DNA from: Clostridia bacterium
GTDB taxonomy: Bacteria > Bacillota > Clostridia > TANB77 > CAG-508
Assembly: GCA_900759015.1 (NCBI GenBank)
Contig: CAAEUE010000019.1
Span: forward strand, 112,925-176,924
Length of the DNA stretch: 64,000 nucleotides
Reading direction: 5' to 3'
Positions 34,444-43,372 of the stretch are shown here, piece after piece. The notes beneath the pieces are model-generated. The model did not search any database. It worked only from the letters and a program-made list of their open reading frames with translations, and had not been told where the DNA came from. A program made the translations under genes and the position numbers. Within the stretch, counting starts at the first letter, position 1. Each line of letters starts with the position of its first letter.

Positions 34444-35485
34444 CTATATTCACCAACTCATAATTTAAATTTCCAAGTCCTATTTGTGCTCCATATTCTA
34501 ATGTATGTATTCCATTTCTAGATTCCATTCTTTCTATTAAAGATTCTCCATCTTGTGCAGAATAAACTAAATCTACACAAGCTTTATCAAGAGCCACCGG
34601 ATCTTTTGAGGCTAATATTCCAATATCATGCATATCTGGCTCTGCTGGATTACTATCACAGTCACAATCTACAGATAAATTATTCATAACACTTATATAA
34701 ATAATATCATCACCTTTATCTGTGGCAACAGCTAGCGCTGCTTCTGCCATAGACTCTAAAAAGTCATCTTGTGAGGCTCCTCCAAATCCACTTGTTCTTG
34801 TTCCAGCACTATGTATTAAACTTTTTCCGTTAGAAGATGCAAATCCTATTGATATATTTTTAACAGCACCTCCAAAACCTGCCATTGCATGTCCTTTAAA
34901 ATGTGATAATACTATTGTAGAATCATAATTTTCATAATTTTTTCCAACTAAATCTTCTGTTAAATGCTTACCATTTGGTACTTCTAAGCTTGTATAACCA
35001 TTTGCATCCAAAATATCTACATTTGCAATTTGTGTAAATCCGTGATCTTCTGCAACTTGCATATGTGCTGCAGTACTGCTTCTAGAGCCACCATAAGCTG
35101 TGTTACATTCTACAATTGTCCCATTAACACTTTGTACTAGATCTTTTATAAGGTCTGGTGAAAGATAATTATTTCCACCTGCTTCACCAGTAGATAATTT
35201 TATAGCAGTATTTCCTTGTGGTGTAAATTCTAACATATTATATATATTCATTAAGCCTGTAGGACTTATATCAGAAGTAAAATATACAGTAGAATAATCA
35301 CCTGTTGCATTATCTTCATTTGCATTATTTTCTGAATCTATTGTGTTTACTTGTGTATTTACATGTGTATCAGTTGTATCTTGTTCGTTACTATTATTAG
35401 TCATAGTTGTCACATAAATATTTAAGCATACAACAATTATGATAATTAATAAAATACTACCAATTACTACTAAGCATTTTTTCAT
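34427..35485 (-). CDS. Membrane-anchored DUF362 protein
   Basis: 352 residues: anchor (LVVIGSILLIIIIVVCLNIY), Asn/Thr/Asp linker, then a DUF362 domain from about residue 65. Seen: VYFTSDISPTGLMNIYNM, LSHFKGHAMAGFGGAVKNIS (the family core), CDCDSNPAEPDMHDIGILAS and DPVALDKACVDLV. DUF362 domains usually come with ferredoxin modules in the cytoplasm; an anchored, outward-facing version is less usual. Role unknown. Confidence 0.85.
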   Translation of the reverse strand: MKKCLVVIGSILLIIIIVVCLNIYVTTMTNNSNEQDTTDTHVNTQVNTIDSENNANEDNATGDYSTVYFTSDISPTGLMNIYNMLEFTPQGNTAIKLSTGEAGGNNYLSPDLIKDLVQSVNGTIVECNTAYGGSRSSTAAHMQVAEDHGFTQIANVDILDANGYTSLEVPNGKHLTEDLVGKNYENYDSTIVLSHFKGHAMAGFGGAVKNISIGFASSNGKSLIHSAGTRTSGFGGASQDDFLESMAEAALAVATDKGDDIIYISVMNNLSVDCDCDSNPAEPDMHDIGILASKDPVALDKACVDLVYSAQDGESLIERMESRNGIHTLEYGAQIGLGNLNYELVNIDDRNN

Positions 35486-35499
35486 TTTAATTCCTCCTT

Positions 35500-35668
35500 C
35501 GGGATTTGAACGTTTTTTTGGAATCTATATAAGGATTTTGGTAGGGATTTGGGGACGGTCCTTTTTTCCCTATTAGGGATTTAGGGACGGTCTTTTTTTC
35601 CTTATTCGGGATTTGGGGACGGTCTTTTTTTCCTTATTCGGGATTTGGGGACGGTCTTTTTTTTCCGA
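35500..35668. repeat. Four tandem GGGATTTGGGGACGGTC repeats
   Basis: Four units AGGGATTT(G/A)GGGACGGTC + T-run + CCTTATTC with a period of about 44-50 bases fill most of the 233-base gap between larE and the DUF362 gene. The first unit is degenerate. Same family as the elements at 4003, 26598 and 41255. No gene in this gap. Confidence 0.8.
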
Positions 35669-35718
35669 TCATGATAATTTTTTAATAGTGATTTTAAACT
35701 TGCCCAAAAATTCCTTAC

Positions 35719-36495
35719 CTATTTATCAAAACTTCCACTAGTTAGTCCATTTAAATCTAATGTTACATATTTAAAACCTAGATTTTTAATACTATCTATT
35801 GCATCAAAATTTTTCATTATTATTTCAAAATATTCTTTTTCTACTTCGATTCTTGCAATATCCTGATGTACTCTTATTCTCACTTTTGGTATTCCTAATT
35901 TTTTTAATACTTCTTCTCCTTGTTCAACCTTTTTTAAATCTTCTTCGGTTAAAATTGTATTATATGGAAATCTTGTTGCTAAACAAGAATTAGATGGTTT
36001 ATTCCAAATTTTAAGACCTAACTTCTTGCTCTCTTCTCTTATATTTTCTTTTGAAAATCCAATTTCTGCTAGAGGACTTATTATACCTACTTCTTCTGTT
36101 GCTTTATTACCAGGTCTATATACTTTTAAATCATCTTTGTTCTTTCCGTCTAATACATTTTCAAAACCATTTTTATTTGCTTCTTCTTTTATTCTTCTCA
36201 TAAGTTTTTTCTTGCAATAATAGCATCTATCTTTTCTATTTTCTTTAAATTCTTTTATTTCTAATGGTTTATATTCTATTTCTTTATAATTGATCTTATT
36301 TTCTTTCAAGAATTCTATTGCTTCTGCATAATCTTTTTTTGGTACCATATTACCATTTGCTATAATTGCTAGTACATTTTCTTTAGGTAATGTGATTTTG
36401 GCAACATATAGCAAAAAGCTGGAATCTATTCCTCCTGAAAAGCTAATAGCTACTTTATTTAATTCTTTTAGTCTGTCTTGTAATTTTTTTAACAT
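35719..36495 (-). CDS. larE: ATP-dependent sacrificial sulfur transferase (nickel-pincer cofactor synthesis)
   Basis: About 258 residues. The PP-loop SFSGGIDSSFLLYVAK adenylates the pyridinium substrate, and YYCKKKLMRRIKEEA and NKPSNSCLATRFPYNT (the sulfur-donor Cys region) are LarE hallmarks. It inserts sulfur into the P2CMN precursor made by LarB. ATG 36495 has AAAAGG 9-10 bases upstream; longer GTG/ATG starts reach into the repeat. Last of the larC-larB-larE operon. Confidence 0.95.
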   Translation of the reverse strand: MLKKLQDRLKELNKVAISFSGGIDSSFLLYVAKITLPKENVLAIIANGNMVPKKDYAEAIEFLKENKINYKEIEYKPLEIKEFKENRKDRCYYCKKKLMRRIKEEANKNGFENVLDGKNKDDLKVYRPGNKATEEVGIISPLAEIGFSKENIREESKKLGLKIWNKPSNSCLATRFPYNTILTEEDLKKVEQGEEVLKKLGIPKVRIRVHQDIARIEVEKEYFEIIMKNFDAIDSIKNLGFKYVTLDLNGLTSGSFDK

Positions 36496-36512
36496 ATATT
36501 TCATCCTTTTCA

Positions 36513-36607
36513 CTAATGCTCGCTAACAGCATACTTGAATCATTGTTTACAACCTCTCTTCGTTCGGTTGCATAACTCATCCGTAAAGCTCGCTAATGCT
36601 CGCTAAC
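36513..36607. repeat. 15-bp direct repeat GTTAGCGAGCATTAG spanning the larB end and larE start
   Basis: The identical sequence (minus strand) occurs at 36593-36607, where it encodes the last codons and stop of larB, and at 36513-36527, just before larE. The 80-base period, with a further degenerate GCTCGCTAATG, suggests a local duplication at the gene junction. Confidence 0.75.
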
Positions 36608-37336
36608 GGCTGAGTTAATTTGGTTGGCAATGTAGCCAGCACCATAACCATTGTCTATATTCACTGTTGCAATTCCGTTTGCACATGAGTTTAACATGCT
36701 AAGTAGTGCTGATACTCCTCCAAAATTTGCTCCATATCCAATAGATGTAGGCACTGCTATTACTGGTACTTTGCTAAGTCCAGCTACAACAGAGGCTAAT
36801 GCTCCTTCCATTCCAGCTACAACTATTATACATGTTGCTTTTTCTAATTTATCCATATTACTTAGTAATCTATGAATACCAGCAACACCAACATCATAAA
36901 CTCTTTCTACATAACTACCCAAAAACTCTGCAGTTTGGGCTGCCTCTTCTGCAACCGGAATATCTGCTGTCCCTCCTGTACAAATTACGATATTTCCTAC
37001 TAACTTCTTTTCTTTTTCTATTTTTAATATCCTAGAAATAGAGTCATATTTTACATTTGGTATATCCTTTTTTACCAATTCATATTGTTCTTTAGATGCC
37101 CTTGTTCCTAGTACTTCTCCATTTTCTTTATAAATAGTACTATATATTTTAGTTAAAAATTCGTCAGGTTTTCCTTGGCAAAAAACCACTTCGCTTGCTC
37201 CAGATCTTTCTTTTCTATTATGATCTATTTTGGCATAACCTAAATCTTCATATTGATTATTTTTTATCGCTTTTTCAGCATCTTCTATAGATATTTTATT
37301 TTCCTGTAAATTTGTCAAAATTTCTTTTATGTCCAT
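36593..37336 (-). CDS. larB: Nickel-pincer cofactor biosynthesis protein LarB
   Basis: 247 residues, usual length. It carboxylates and hydrolyses nicotinic acid adenine dinucleotide to give P2CMN. The N-terminal part carries FCQGKPDEFLTKI; the PurE-like C-terminal half has GGTADIPVAEEAAQTAEFLG and VVAGMEGALASVVAGLSKVPVIAVPTSIGYG. The C-terminus (AVSEH) is encoded by the junction repeat and may be locally altered. Confidence 0.96.
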   Translation of the reverse strand: MDIKEILTNLQENKISIEDAEKAIKNNQYEDLGYAKIDHNRKERSGASEVVFCQGKPDEFLTKIYSTIYKENGEVLGTRASKEQYELVKKDIPNVKYDSISRILKIEKEKKLVGNIVICTGGTADIPVAEEAAQTAEFLGSYVERVYDVGVAGIHRLLSNMDKLEKATCIIVVAGMEGALASVVAGLSKVPVIAVPTSIGYGANFGGVSALLSMLNSCANGIATVNIDNGYGAGYIANQINSAVSEH

Positions 37337-37364
37337 GCAATTATGCTCTCCTTTTGATTTATAA

Positions 37365-38582
37365 TTATTTAAGCTCCTCTAATTTATATAATTCCTTCAA
37401 AGGAATATTATTCTCTTCTGCTATTTTTTTCATGCTTTCATATTCAGGATACACATATGTTTCGCCATTATTTGTTACTTTTTTTGCTCTTATTTTTCCG
37501 TATTTTGTATCTATTTCTACAAATTCTCTACCTAATTCTGTTCTACTTTCAAAACGATATCTAATTCCTATTGTAGTTGTTTCCTTAAAAATAATATTTT
37601 GAAGTTTAAACATATCTTCTTTTCTACAAGCAACAGATAATCTATATGCTGGTCTATTTTTCTTCATAAATATTGGTGTATAAAATACATCTAAAGCTCC
37701 ATTGGCAAATAATTTTTCTGATGTATATCCTAATATTTCTCCTGAACAATCATCTATATTTGTTTCCATTACTACAAAATTTTGGTTTTCTTCTTGCATT
37801 TCACCATAGTAAACTTTTAATACATTTGGTATTTTTAAATCTTTTGATCCAGTTCCCCAACCAATTTTTTCTGTTACCATTGCAGGTAATGTTGTAAAAT
37901 CTTCTGCAAGCTCTGCTATAATTGCAGCTCCTGTTGGAGTTACAAGTTCTGTATCTATATCTATTTGTCTAAACTTCACATTAGATGCTGCAAATATTTC
38001 ACTTGTAGCTGGAACTGGTACAGCCATAGTTCCATGTGCACATTCTATAAAACCATATCCATCATTAACAACGCTTGCAATTACTTTATCTGGATTAATT
38101 TTATTTATTAAAATTGCTGTTCCAACAATATCTACAATTGAATCAATTGCTCCAACTTCATGAAAATGTACTTCATCTAGTGGTTTATTATGAACTTTTG
38201 ATTCTGCCTTTGCCACTCTTAAAAATATTCTTTTTGCCAAAGCCTTAGTATTTTCATCTAATGAACTATTATCTATAATATTGTTAACATCATATAAATT
38301 TCTATGTTCATGATGGTGATGATGTTCATGCTCATGTTCATGTTCGTGAACATGAGTGTGTTCGTGATCATGATGATGGTGCTCATGTTCTAATATAACA
38401 TCAACATATGTTCCTGAAATACCGTTTTTCACTTGTTTAGAAATTTCTATTTTATATCCATCAATATTTAATTTTTTTAATTCTTCTAATAAATAATTTT
38501 CATCTCCTACAATTTCTAATAATGCTCCTAGTGTCATATTCCCACTGATTCCGCTTGAACAATCAAAATATAGTGTTTTCAT
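37365..38582 (-). CDS. larC: Nickel-pincer cofactor biosynthesis protein LarC (nickel insertion), single open frame
   Basis: 405 residues from ATG 38582 (AAGGGAAGATAAATTT upstream). LYFDCSSGISGNMTLGALLE is the LarC1 start; residues about 65-95 form a His-rich metal-binding stretch (EHEHHHHDHEHTHVHEHEH); EVHFHEVGAIDSIVDIVG, VPVPATSEIF and TPTGAAI follow; the LarC2 part (ETNIDDCSGEILGY) is continuous. In Lactobacillus plantarum LarC needs a programmed frameshift; here none is required. CTP-dependent nickel insertase. No larA gene is in the window. Confidence 0.96.
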   Translation of the reverse strand: MKTLYFDCSSGISGNMTLGALLEIVGDENYLLEELKKLNIDGYKIEISKQVKNGISGTYVDVILEHEHHHHDHEHTHVHEHEHEHEHHHHHEHRNLYDVNNIIDNSSLDENTKALAKRIFLRVAKAESKVHNKPLDEVHFHEVGAIDSIVDIVGTAILINKINPDKVIASVVNDGYGFIECAHGTMAVPVPATSEIFAASNVKFRQIDIDTELVTPTGAAIIAELAEDFTTLPAMVTEKIGWGTGSKDLKIPNVLKVYYGEMQEENQNFVVMETNIDDCSGEILGYTSEKLFANGALDVFYTPIFMKKNRPAYRLSVACRKEDMFKLQNIIFKETTTIGIRYRFESRTELGREFVEIDTKYGKIRAKKVTNNGETYVYPEYESMKKIAEENNIPLKELYKLEELK

Positions 38583-38631
38583 AAATTTATCTTCCCTTCT
38601 ACATAATTTTTTCCTATTATAACACAAATAT

Positions 38632-38662
38632 GATATATCATTTAGAGTTTACTTCAAGTCAA
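38632..38662 (-). promoter_or_regulatory. MerR-type promoter of the lar operon
   Basis: TTGACT (38657-38662), 19-base spacer TGAAGTAAACTCTAAATGA, then TATATC (38632-38637) on the minus strand. Same layout and dyad as at 21057 and 44145, though the -10 is weaker. Confidence 0.6.
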
Positions 38663-38697
38663 TACTTTAACATATATTTTTACATTTATTCAATAAA

Positions 38698-38728
38698 AAA
38701 TACCCAGCCTTTCTAAGCTAGGTATTTA
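38698..38728 (-). terminator. Terminator of the YxeA gene
   Basis: AATACCTAGC..GGCTGGGTATT then T5 on the minus strand. Confidence 0.75.
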
Positions 38729-38730
38729 TA

Positions 38731-39078
38731 TTACTTATATTTCTCTTGAACTTCTTTTGGCATTTCATCAAATTGAACTTCTTCCCAATTTATGACTCCT
38801 CTAGTTAACATTACTTTTAATTTTAAATATGCATCTTCTCTTAATTCTCTATTTGTTTTAAACGTTACTTCTTTTTCTTTGCCTTTCTCATTATATGCAG
38901 TTAAGGTATACTGATATTTCATATTATCTGTCGTGGAAAGACATTCTATTTTGCTATTATCTATTTGTGTATAATATTCACTATTTTGAATAACCAATAA
39001 ATAATATATTCCATATAAAAATAAAATGAAAACTATTATTCCTATTGCTACCGCAATCTTACCTTTTATACCATCCAT
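38731..39078 (-). CDS. YxeA-family protein (DUF1093)
   Basis: 115 residues from ATG 39078 (AGAGGAGG 9 bases upstream; the ATG at 39087 is too close). One N-terminal transmembrane or signal helix (KIAVAIGIIVFILFLYGIYY), then YYTQIDN, YQYTLTAYNEKGKEKEVTF, AYLKLKVM, and the family ending VINWEEVQFDEMPKEVQEKY. Exported OB-fold-like protein of unknown role. Confidence 0.8.
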   Translation of the reverse strand: MDGIKGKIAVAIGIIVFILFLYGIYYLLVIQNSEYYTQIDNSKIECLSTTDNMKYQYTLTAYNEKGKEKEVTFKTNRELREDAYLKLKVMLTRGVINWEEVQFDEMPKEVQEKYK

Positions 39079-39169
39079 TATAATCATCCTCCTCTATGAT
39101 AATTATAATGTTTGTTAAAATAATTGCCATTTATTTACCTTACATTAACCTTACAGTTTTGTCATTTGC

Positions 39170-41056
39170 TTAAATTTCATTCCATGTTTTTCCATTATCT
39201 TCTGAACAATACTTTTTAGAATCTCCTCCATTATAATCTCCATCATTTCCTTGACCAACTTCTAAATAAAGTTTTCCATCTTCTATAGTTGGCAAATAAT
39301 AATCATCATAAATCTGTTCATCACTTAAAGTAACTTTTGTAAAATTTATACCTCCGTCTTCAGAATAATATAGGTCAGAGTCATCCCCACTGGCATATGG
39401 CATTGTAACAAAAGCAATATTTTCATTTACAAACAATAACTGGCTTCCACTTCTAAATGTACCTTCAGTCGGACTTCCAATTCCATTATTTATAGTCGTC
39501 CATGTTTTTCCTCCATCTGTAGTTTTATCAATATGTCCAAAAGTAACTCCTCCTAAGGCATAATCTTCAAATTGTAATATAAAGCCTACATCTTTATTTA
39601 AAAATTAGATAGATTGGATATCTCCGTTAGTAGCTAAATTAACTGTATTCCAAGTATTGCCCTTATCATCTGAATATACTAAATATTTTCTCCCATTTCC
39701 AGTATAGAAAAATACTGTTTTTTCTTCAGAAATTATATAATTATGATCATTATAAGCTGATTTATCATTTGAAAAATCTCCTGGAACCTCTATTATGTTT
39801 TCGCCATCATAACTAAAATATAAAATTCCATTATCTATTTTAAAATTATTTGCTTCTACTGTTATACCACTATAATTGTTTAAATTCTCATCCTTATATA
39901 CTGTACAATATAATGTTTCTTTTATTGTCTTTTTCATCGAAATATCGCAAAATGTAATCGTTCCACCATTCTTTATATATGTAGTATCATCATCGATTTC
40001 ACAATCATCGTTTAGTGCAATTACATATTTAGGAATATCCTCTTTATAAAGAACTAATGCTGTAACACCATATTGTTTGCAATCACTAAATTCAAATTGT
40101 TCAGCTGTATCATCTCGTGTTACTTTTATCCCTTTTTCATCTACAGTTAATTTTGTATTACCTACGGAATCTGCCTGTGTTTGCCATCTTCCTAATAATG
40201 CATGAAATACATAATAATATGAATCTGTTCCTTTTCTACTTCCATATGTTGCTACATAATTTCTTAAATTATCATCTTCATCCGTATAAGTTATATTGCA
40301 AATATCATTTGTAAGCCACTGATGTTTTATGTCTCCAATTACTGAATATTCAAATCGTTCATATGGTTTTGCAAATAAAATTAATTTGGCATATTTATAT
40401 AGTCTAGTTTCACCATTTTCCCTATTCTGTTTTAGTACTAATTCATTTGAAAAATCGTTAGAAAAACTTAATATAGTTTTTATATTCATACCATTATTAA
40501 TCATAAATGATAAATTAATAATACTCAAAATAACTGCAATAATTACAGTAACAGTCTTTATAATCTTTAATTTTTTTAGTTGTAAAATAAGAAATGTAAC
40601 TCCAGTTATCATTATCAATTCATTTACAATATAAAATATTGAATCATTTATATATTCATATCCATTTGGCTTCATTATGCATAAATATCCTAATTGTAAT
40701 AAAAGCATTAATACAAATATTATAATAGATACTATTTTTACAACTTTAATTAATTTTCTTTTTCTGTTTTCTTTCTTTTCTTTTTCTTTAGTAACTTTCT
40801 CTACAGCCTCTTGTACTGCTTTTTCTACATCAATAGTATCTTTTTTTCCTATTTCTGCATTTAACACTTCTGATGCTGTAATACCAAAAGTTTCTGCTAA
40901 TAAATTAATAATTGTAATATCAGGAAAACCTAATCCTCTTTCCCATTTTGAAACAGCTTTATCTGTTACATTTAATTTTTCTCCTAATTCCTTTTGTGTC
41001 ATGTTTGCTTTTTTTCTTAAGTCTCTTATAAATCTTCCGAATTTTTGATTATCCAT
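39170..41056 (-). pseudogene. XRE-HTH membrane protein with BNR repeats, split by an in-frame TAA
   Basis: One frame from ATG 41056 (AAGGAGACTAAAA upstream) to 39170 is broken only by TAA at 39605-39607; codons on both sides continue in phase (..GDIQSI-stop-FLNKDVGF..). The N-terminus is a Cro/XRE helix-turn-helix (MTQKELGEKLNVTDKAVSKWERG), then about four transmembrane helices, then an extracytoplasmic part ending in BNR/Asp-box repeats: SDDKGNTW before the stop, and TDGGKTW, SEDGGINF and SEDNGKTW after it. About 628 codons in all. A one-base change (for example from CAA or AAA) explains it. Confidence 0.8.
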
Positions 41057-41206
41057 TTTTAGTCTCCTTAAAAGTTTTTTCGATATAAAAATGTTATCAC
41101 TCTTAGCTATTTTTAGCAATCTACTTTTAGTAGAATTGTTATTTTTGCTTGAAATATCAGTAAATATAGTTTTCGAAATTTTATATGTATTTTATTAGGA
41201 AAAAAT

Positions 41207-41234
41207 AAGCCACGATTAAATCGTGACTTAAAAT
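41207..41234. terminator. Terminator
   Basis: AAGTCACGATT..AATCGTGGCTT with T-rich tail (ATTTTTTCC) on the minus strand, beyond the repeat that follows the Fe-S AKR gene. Confidence 0.65.
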
Positions 41235-41252
41235 TATTCGTTGGAATTGGAA

Positions 41253-41340
41253 AAAGGGATTTAAGGACCGTCATCAAATCCCGGATAGGGAAAAAAGGAA
41301 CGTCCCCAAATCCCGGATAGGAACGTCCCCAAATCCCTAA
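41253..41340. repeat. GGAACGTCCCCAAATCCC repeat cluster
   Basis: Three units in tandem (one GGACCGTCATCAAATCCC, two GAACGTCCCCAAATCCC), opposite in orientation to the 35500 cluster. They lie between the Fe-S AKR stop and its terminator. Confidence 0.75.
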
Positions 41341-41341
41341 T

Positions 41342-42460
41342 CTATTTTAGTTTTTCTGCTACTTTTTCTAGTTCTTGTCTTATTTTTATGTGTTGAGGGC
41401 AAACTTGTTCACATCTACCACATTTAATACATTCTTCTGCTTTCTTAAGTCCATGTCCGCTTACTAGCCAATCTTCTTGATGTTTAGCTGCTCCCATGTC
41501 ATTATATAATGTTAAATAATTCATTGCTGTAAATGAACCAGAAATTCCTATTTTCATTGGGCATACCTTTGCACAATAGTTGCATGTTGTACATGGTATT
41601 ATTGGTATACTATTCATTATTTCTTGAGCTTTCTTTATTGTAGCTTCTTCATCATCAGATAATTTTGTGAAATCTTTCATATAAGATATATTATCTTCCA
41701 TTTGTTCTATATTACTCATTCCAGAAAGTACTGTTATAACACCATCTAAACTTGCAGCAAATTTAATTGCCCATGAAGCAATTGATGTATTAGGATTTGC
41801 TTGTTTAAATACTTCTTGTACTTGCTCTGGTGGATTTGCAAGCATTCCACCTTTAACAGGTTCCATAATTATTACCGGTTTACCATGTTTTCTTGCAACT
41901 TCATAACACTCTCTAGATTTAATTGCTGGATTTTCCCAATCTGCATAATTTATTTGAAGTTGTACAAATTCCATTTCTGGATGTTTAGTTAATATTTCTT
42001 CTAACTCTTCAGGTGTTGAATGGAAAGAAAATCCTATATGTTTAATTTTTCCTTCTGCTTTCATTTCTTGAATCCAACTCCACATATCGAAATCATCAAA
42101 TGCTTTTGTTCTAGATTCTCCTAAGTTATGTAATAAATAAAAATCAAAATATCCAGCACCTGTTTGTTTTAAAGAAGTATCAAATTGAGCAATTGCTTCT
42201 TCTCTAGTTTTACAATTTATCCATGCAGCATTTTTAGTTGCTAATTGAAACTTCTCTCTTGGATAACGTTCTACTAATGCTTGTCTTATTGCGTCTTCAC
42301 TTCCTGCATATGCCCATGCTGTATCAAAATATGTAAATCCAGCATCTAAAAATTTATCTACCATTACTTTTGTTTGCTCTATATCTATTTTTCCATCTTT
42401 TTGAGGTAATCTCATTAGACCAAAACCTAATTTTTTAATTTCTTCACCTAAATATCCCAT
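41342..42460 (-). CDS. Aldo/keto reductase with C-terminal [4Fe-4S] domain
   Basis: 372 residues. AKR barrel: FTYFDTAWAYAGSEDAIRQAL, ATKNAAW and LLHNLGES hold the catalytic Asp, Tyr, Lys and His. The C-terminal 90 residues carry two clusters: CTTCNYCAKVCP and CIKCGRCEQVCP. Such Fe-S AKRs are common in anaerobes and may take electrons from ferredoxin or flavodoxin as well as NAD(P)H; a flavodoxin gene is directly upstream. Confidence 0.93.
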   Translation of the reverse strand: MGYLGEEIKKLGFGLMRLPQKDGKIDIEQTKVMVDKFLDAGFTYFDTAWAYAGSEDAIRQALVERYPREKFQLATKNAAWINCKTREEAIAQFDTSLKQTGAGYFDFYLLHNLGESRTKAFDDFDMWSWIQEMKAEGKIKHIGFSFHSTPEELEEILTKHPEMEFVQLQINYADWENPAIKSRECYEVARKHGKPVIIMEPVKGGMLANPPEQVQEVFKQANPNTSIASWAIKFAASLDGVITVLSGMSNIEQMEDNISYMKDFTKLSDDEEATIKKAQEIMNSIPIIPCTTCNYCAKVCPMKIGISGSFTAMNYLTLYNDMGAAKHQEDWLVSGHGLKKAEECIKCGRCEQVCPQHIKIRQELEKVAEKLK

Positions 42461-42474
42461 TTTAATCCTCCTAC

Positions 42475-42961
42475 TTATAATTCTTTAATCCATTCATCTA
42501 TTTCGTCTGGTGATGTAACTAATTGATTTTCGCTATAATCCTCTGTAAATACAATATTCATTTCTTTACCTATAACTGAATTTGGACATAAGTCTTTTAT
42601 TTCTTTAAATGTACGTCCAAGCCATCCTGCATTTGTTGCAAAAGGCATAATTTTTTTATTACTTAAATCATTTTCTTTCAAAAACGTCCTTACAACAGGT
42701 GCTATTGTATACCACCATACTGGTGTTCCTAATATTATTTCATCATATTTAGATAAATCTAAATTTTTATTTACTATTTCTGGTGTTTTTTTTTGTACTT
42801 TCATTATTTTGCTCTTGTCCAACAACAGTATTATAGTCAGTAGAATATGGTCTTACAGGTTTTAATTCTATAATGTCACATTGTAATTGTTTTTGTATAT
42901 CTTCGGCTATCTGTTTAGTATGATTAGTATAAGAATAGTATACTATTAATTTATTGTTCAT
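42475..42961 (-). pseudogene. Flavodoxin, frameshifted at a run of nine A
   Basis: From ATG 42961 (AGGAGGATGAAG upstream), MNNKLIVYYSYTNHTKQIAEDI begins a cytoplasmic flavodoxin. At the poly-T/poly-A run 42786-42794 (nine A on the coding strand) the frame is lost (..NTRNSK-stop), while the adjacent frame continues TPEIVNKNLDLSKYDEIILG, GTPVWWYTIAPVVRTFLKE and ATNAGWLGRTFKEI to the end. Eight A would give an intact 161-residue protein like the one at 23651. Could be mutation, sequencing error, phase variation or slippage. Confidence 0.85.
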
Positions 42962-42971
42962 CTTCATCCTC

Positions 42972-43355
42972 CTATGGTTTTTCTGCAAAGTCTTTTAATT
43001 TGCCTTTTTCTATTTCTTCGTATTTTTCTATTTTATAATTTAATCTATCTAATGTAGCTTTTATGTCTTCTTGCTTTTTTAGTAGCTTTTCTCTTTGTTC
43101 TATTAATAATATTTTTCTTTCTTTTACAGTTTTTGTTCCTTGCCTAAATAAAGTTACATATTTTTTTAAAGTTTCAATTTCAAGTCCAGCACTTCTCATG
43201 CATTTTATAAATTCTATCCAACCACAAGAATTTTCATCAAAATCTCTTATTCCATTTTTATCCCTTGGTACCGTCGGAATTAGTCCTTCTTTTTCATAAT
43301 ATCTAATTGTATCTGCTGTTAAATTATATTTTTTACTTACCTCAGATATTGTCAT
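42972..43355 (-). CDS. MerR-family transcriptional regulator
   Basis: 127 residues. MTISEVSKKYNLTADTIRYYEKEGLIPTVPRDKNGIRDF is the DNA-binding part, followed by CGWIEFIKCMRSAGLEIETLKKY and a coiled coil (KILLIEQREKLLKKQEDIKA). NmlR/AdhR-like, often thiol- or aldehyde-responsive. It sits inside the operon headed by the MerR-type promoter at 44145, so it is the prime candidate for activating that promoter and the ones at 21057 and 38632. Confidence 0.93.
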   Translation of the reverse strand: MTISEVSKKYNLTADTIRYYEKEGLIPTVPRDKNGIRDFDENSCGWIEFIKCMRSAGLEIETLKKYVTLFRQGTKTVKERKILLIEQREKLLKKQEDIKATLDRLNYKIEKYEEIEKGKLKDFAEKP

Positions 43356-43372
43356 TCTACATCCTCCATATT

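Noticed and set aside
35500..35668. CRISPR array (regularly spaced repeats)
   Set aside because: Units are about 44-50 bases apart but the 'spacers' are the same T-run and CCTTATTC each time, and no cas gene is near. It is a tandem REP-like repeat.
36593..36660. Phase-variable switch at the larB end
   Set aside because: Only direct, not inverted, copies are present and no recombinase is near, so a simple duplication is a better explanation.
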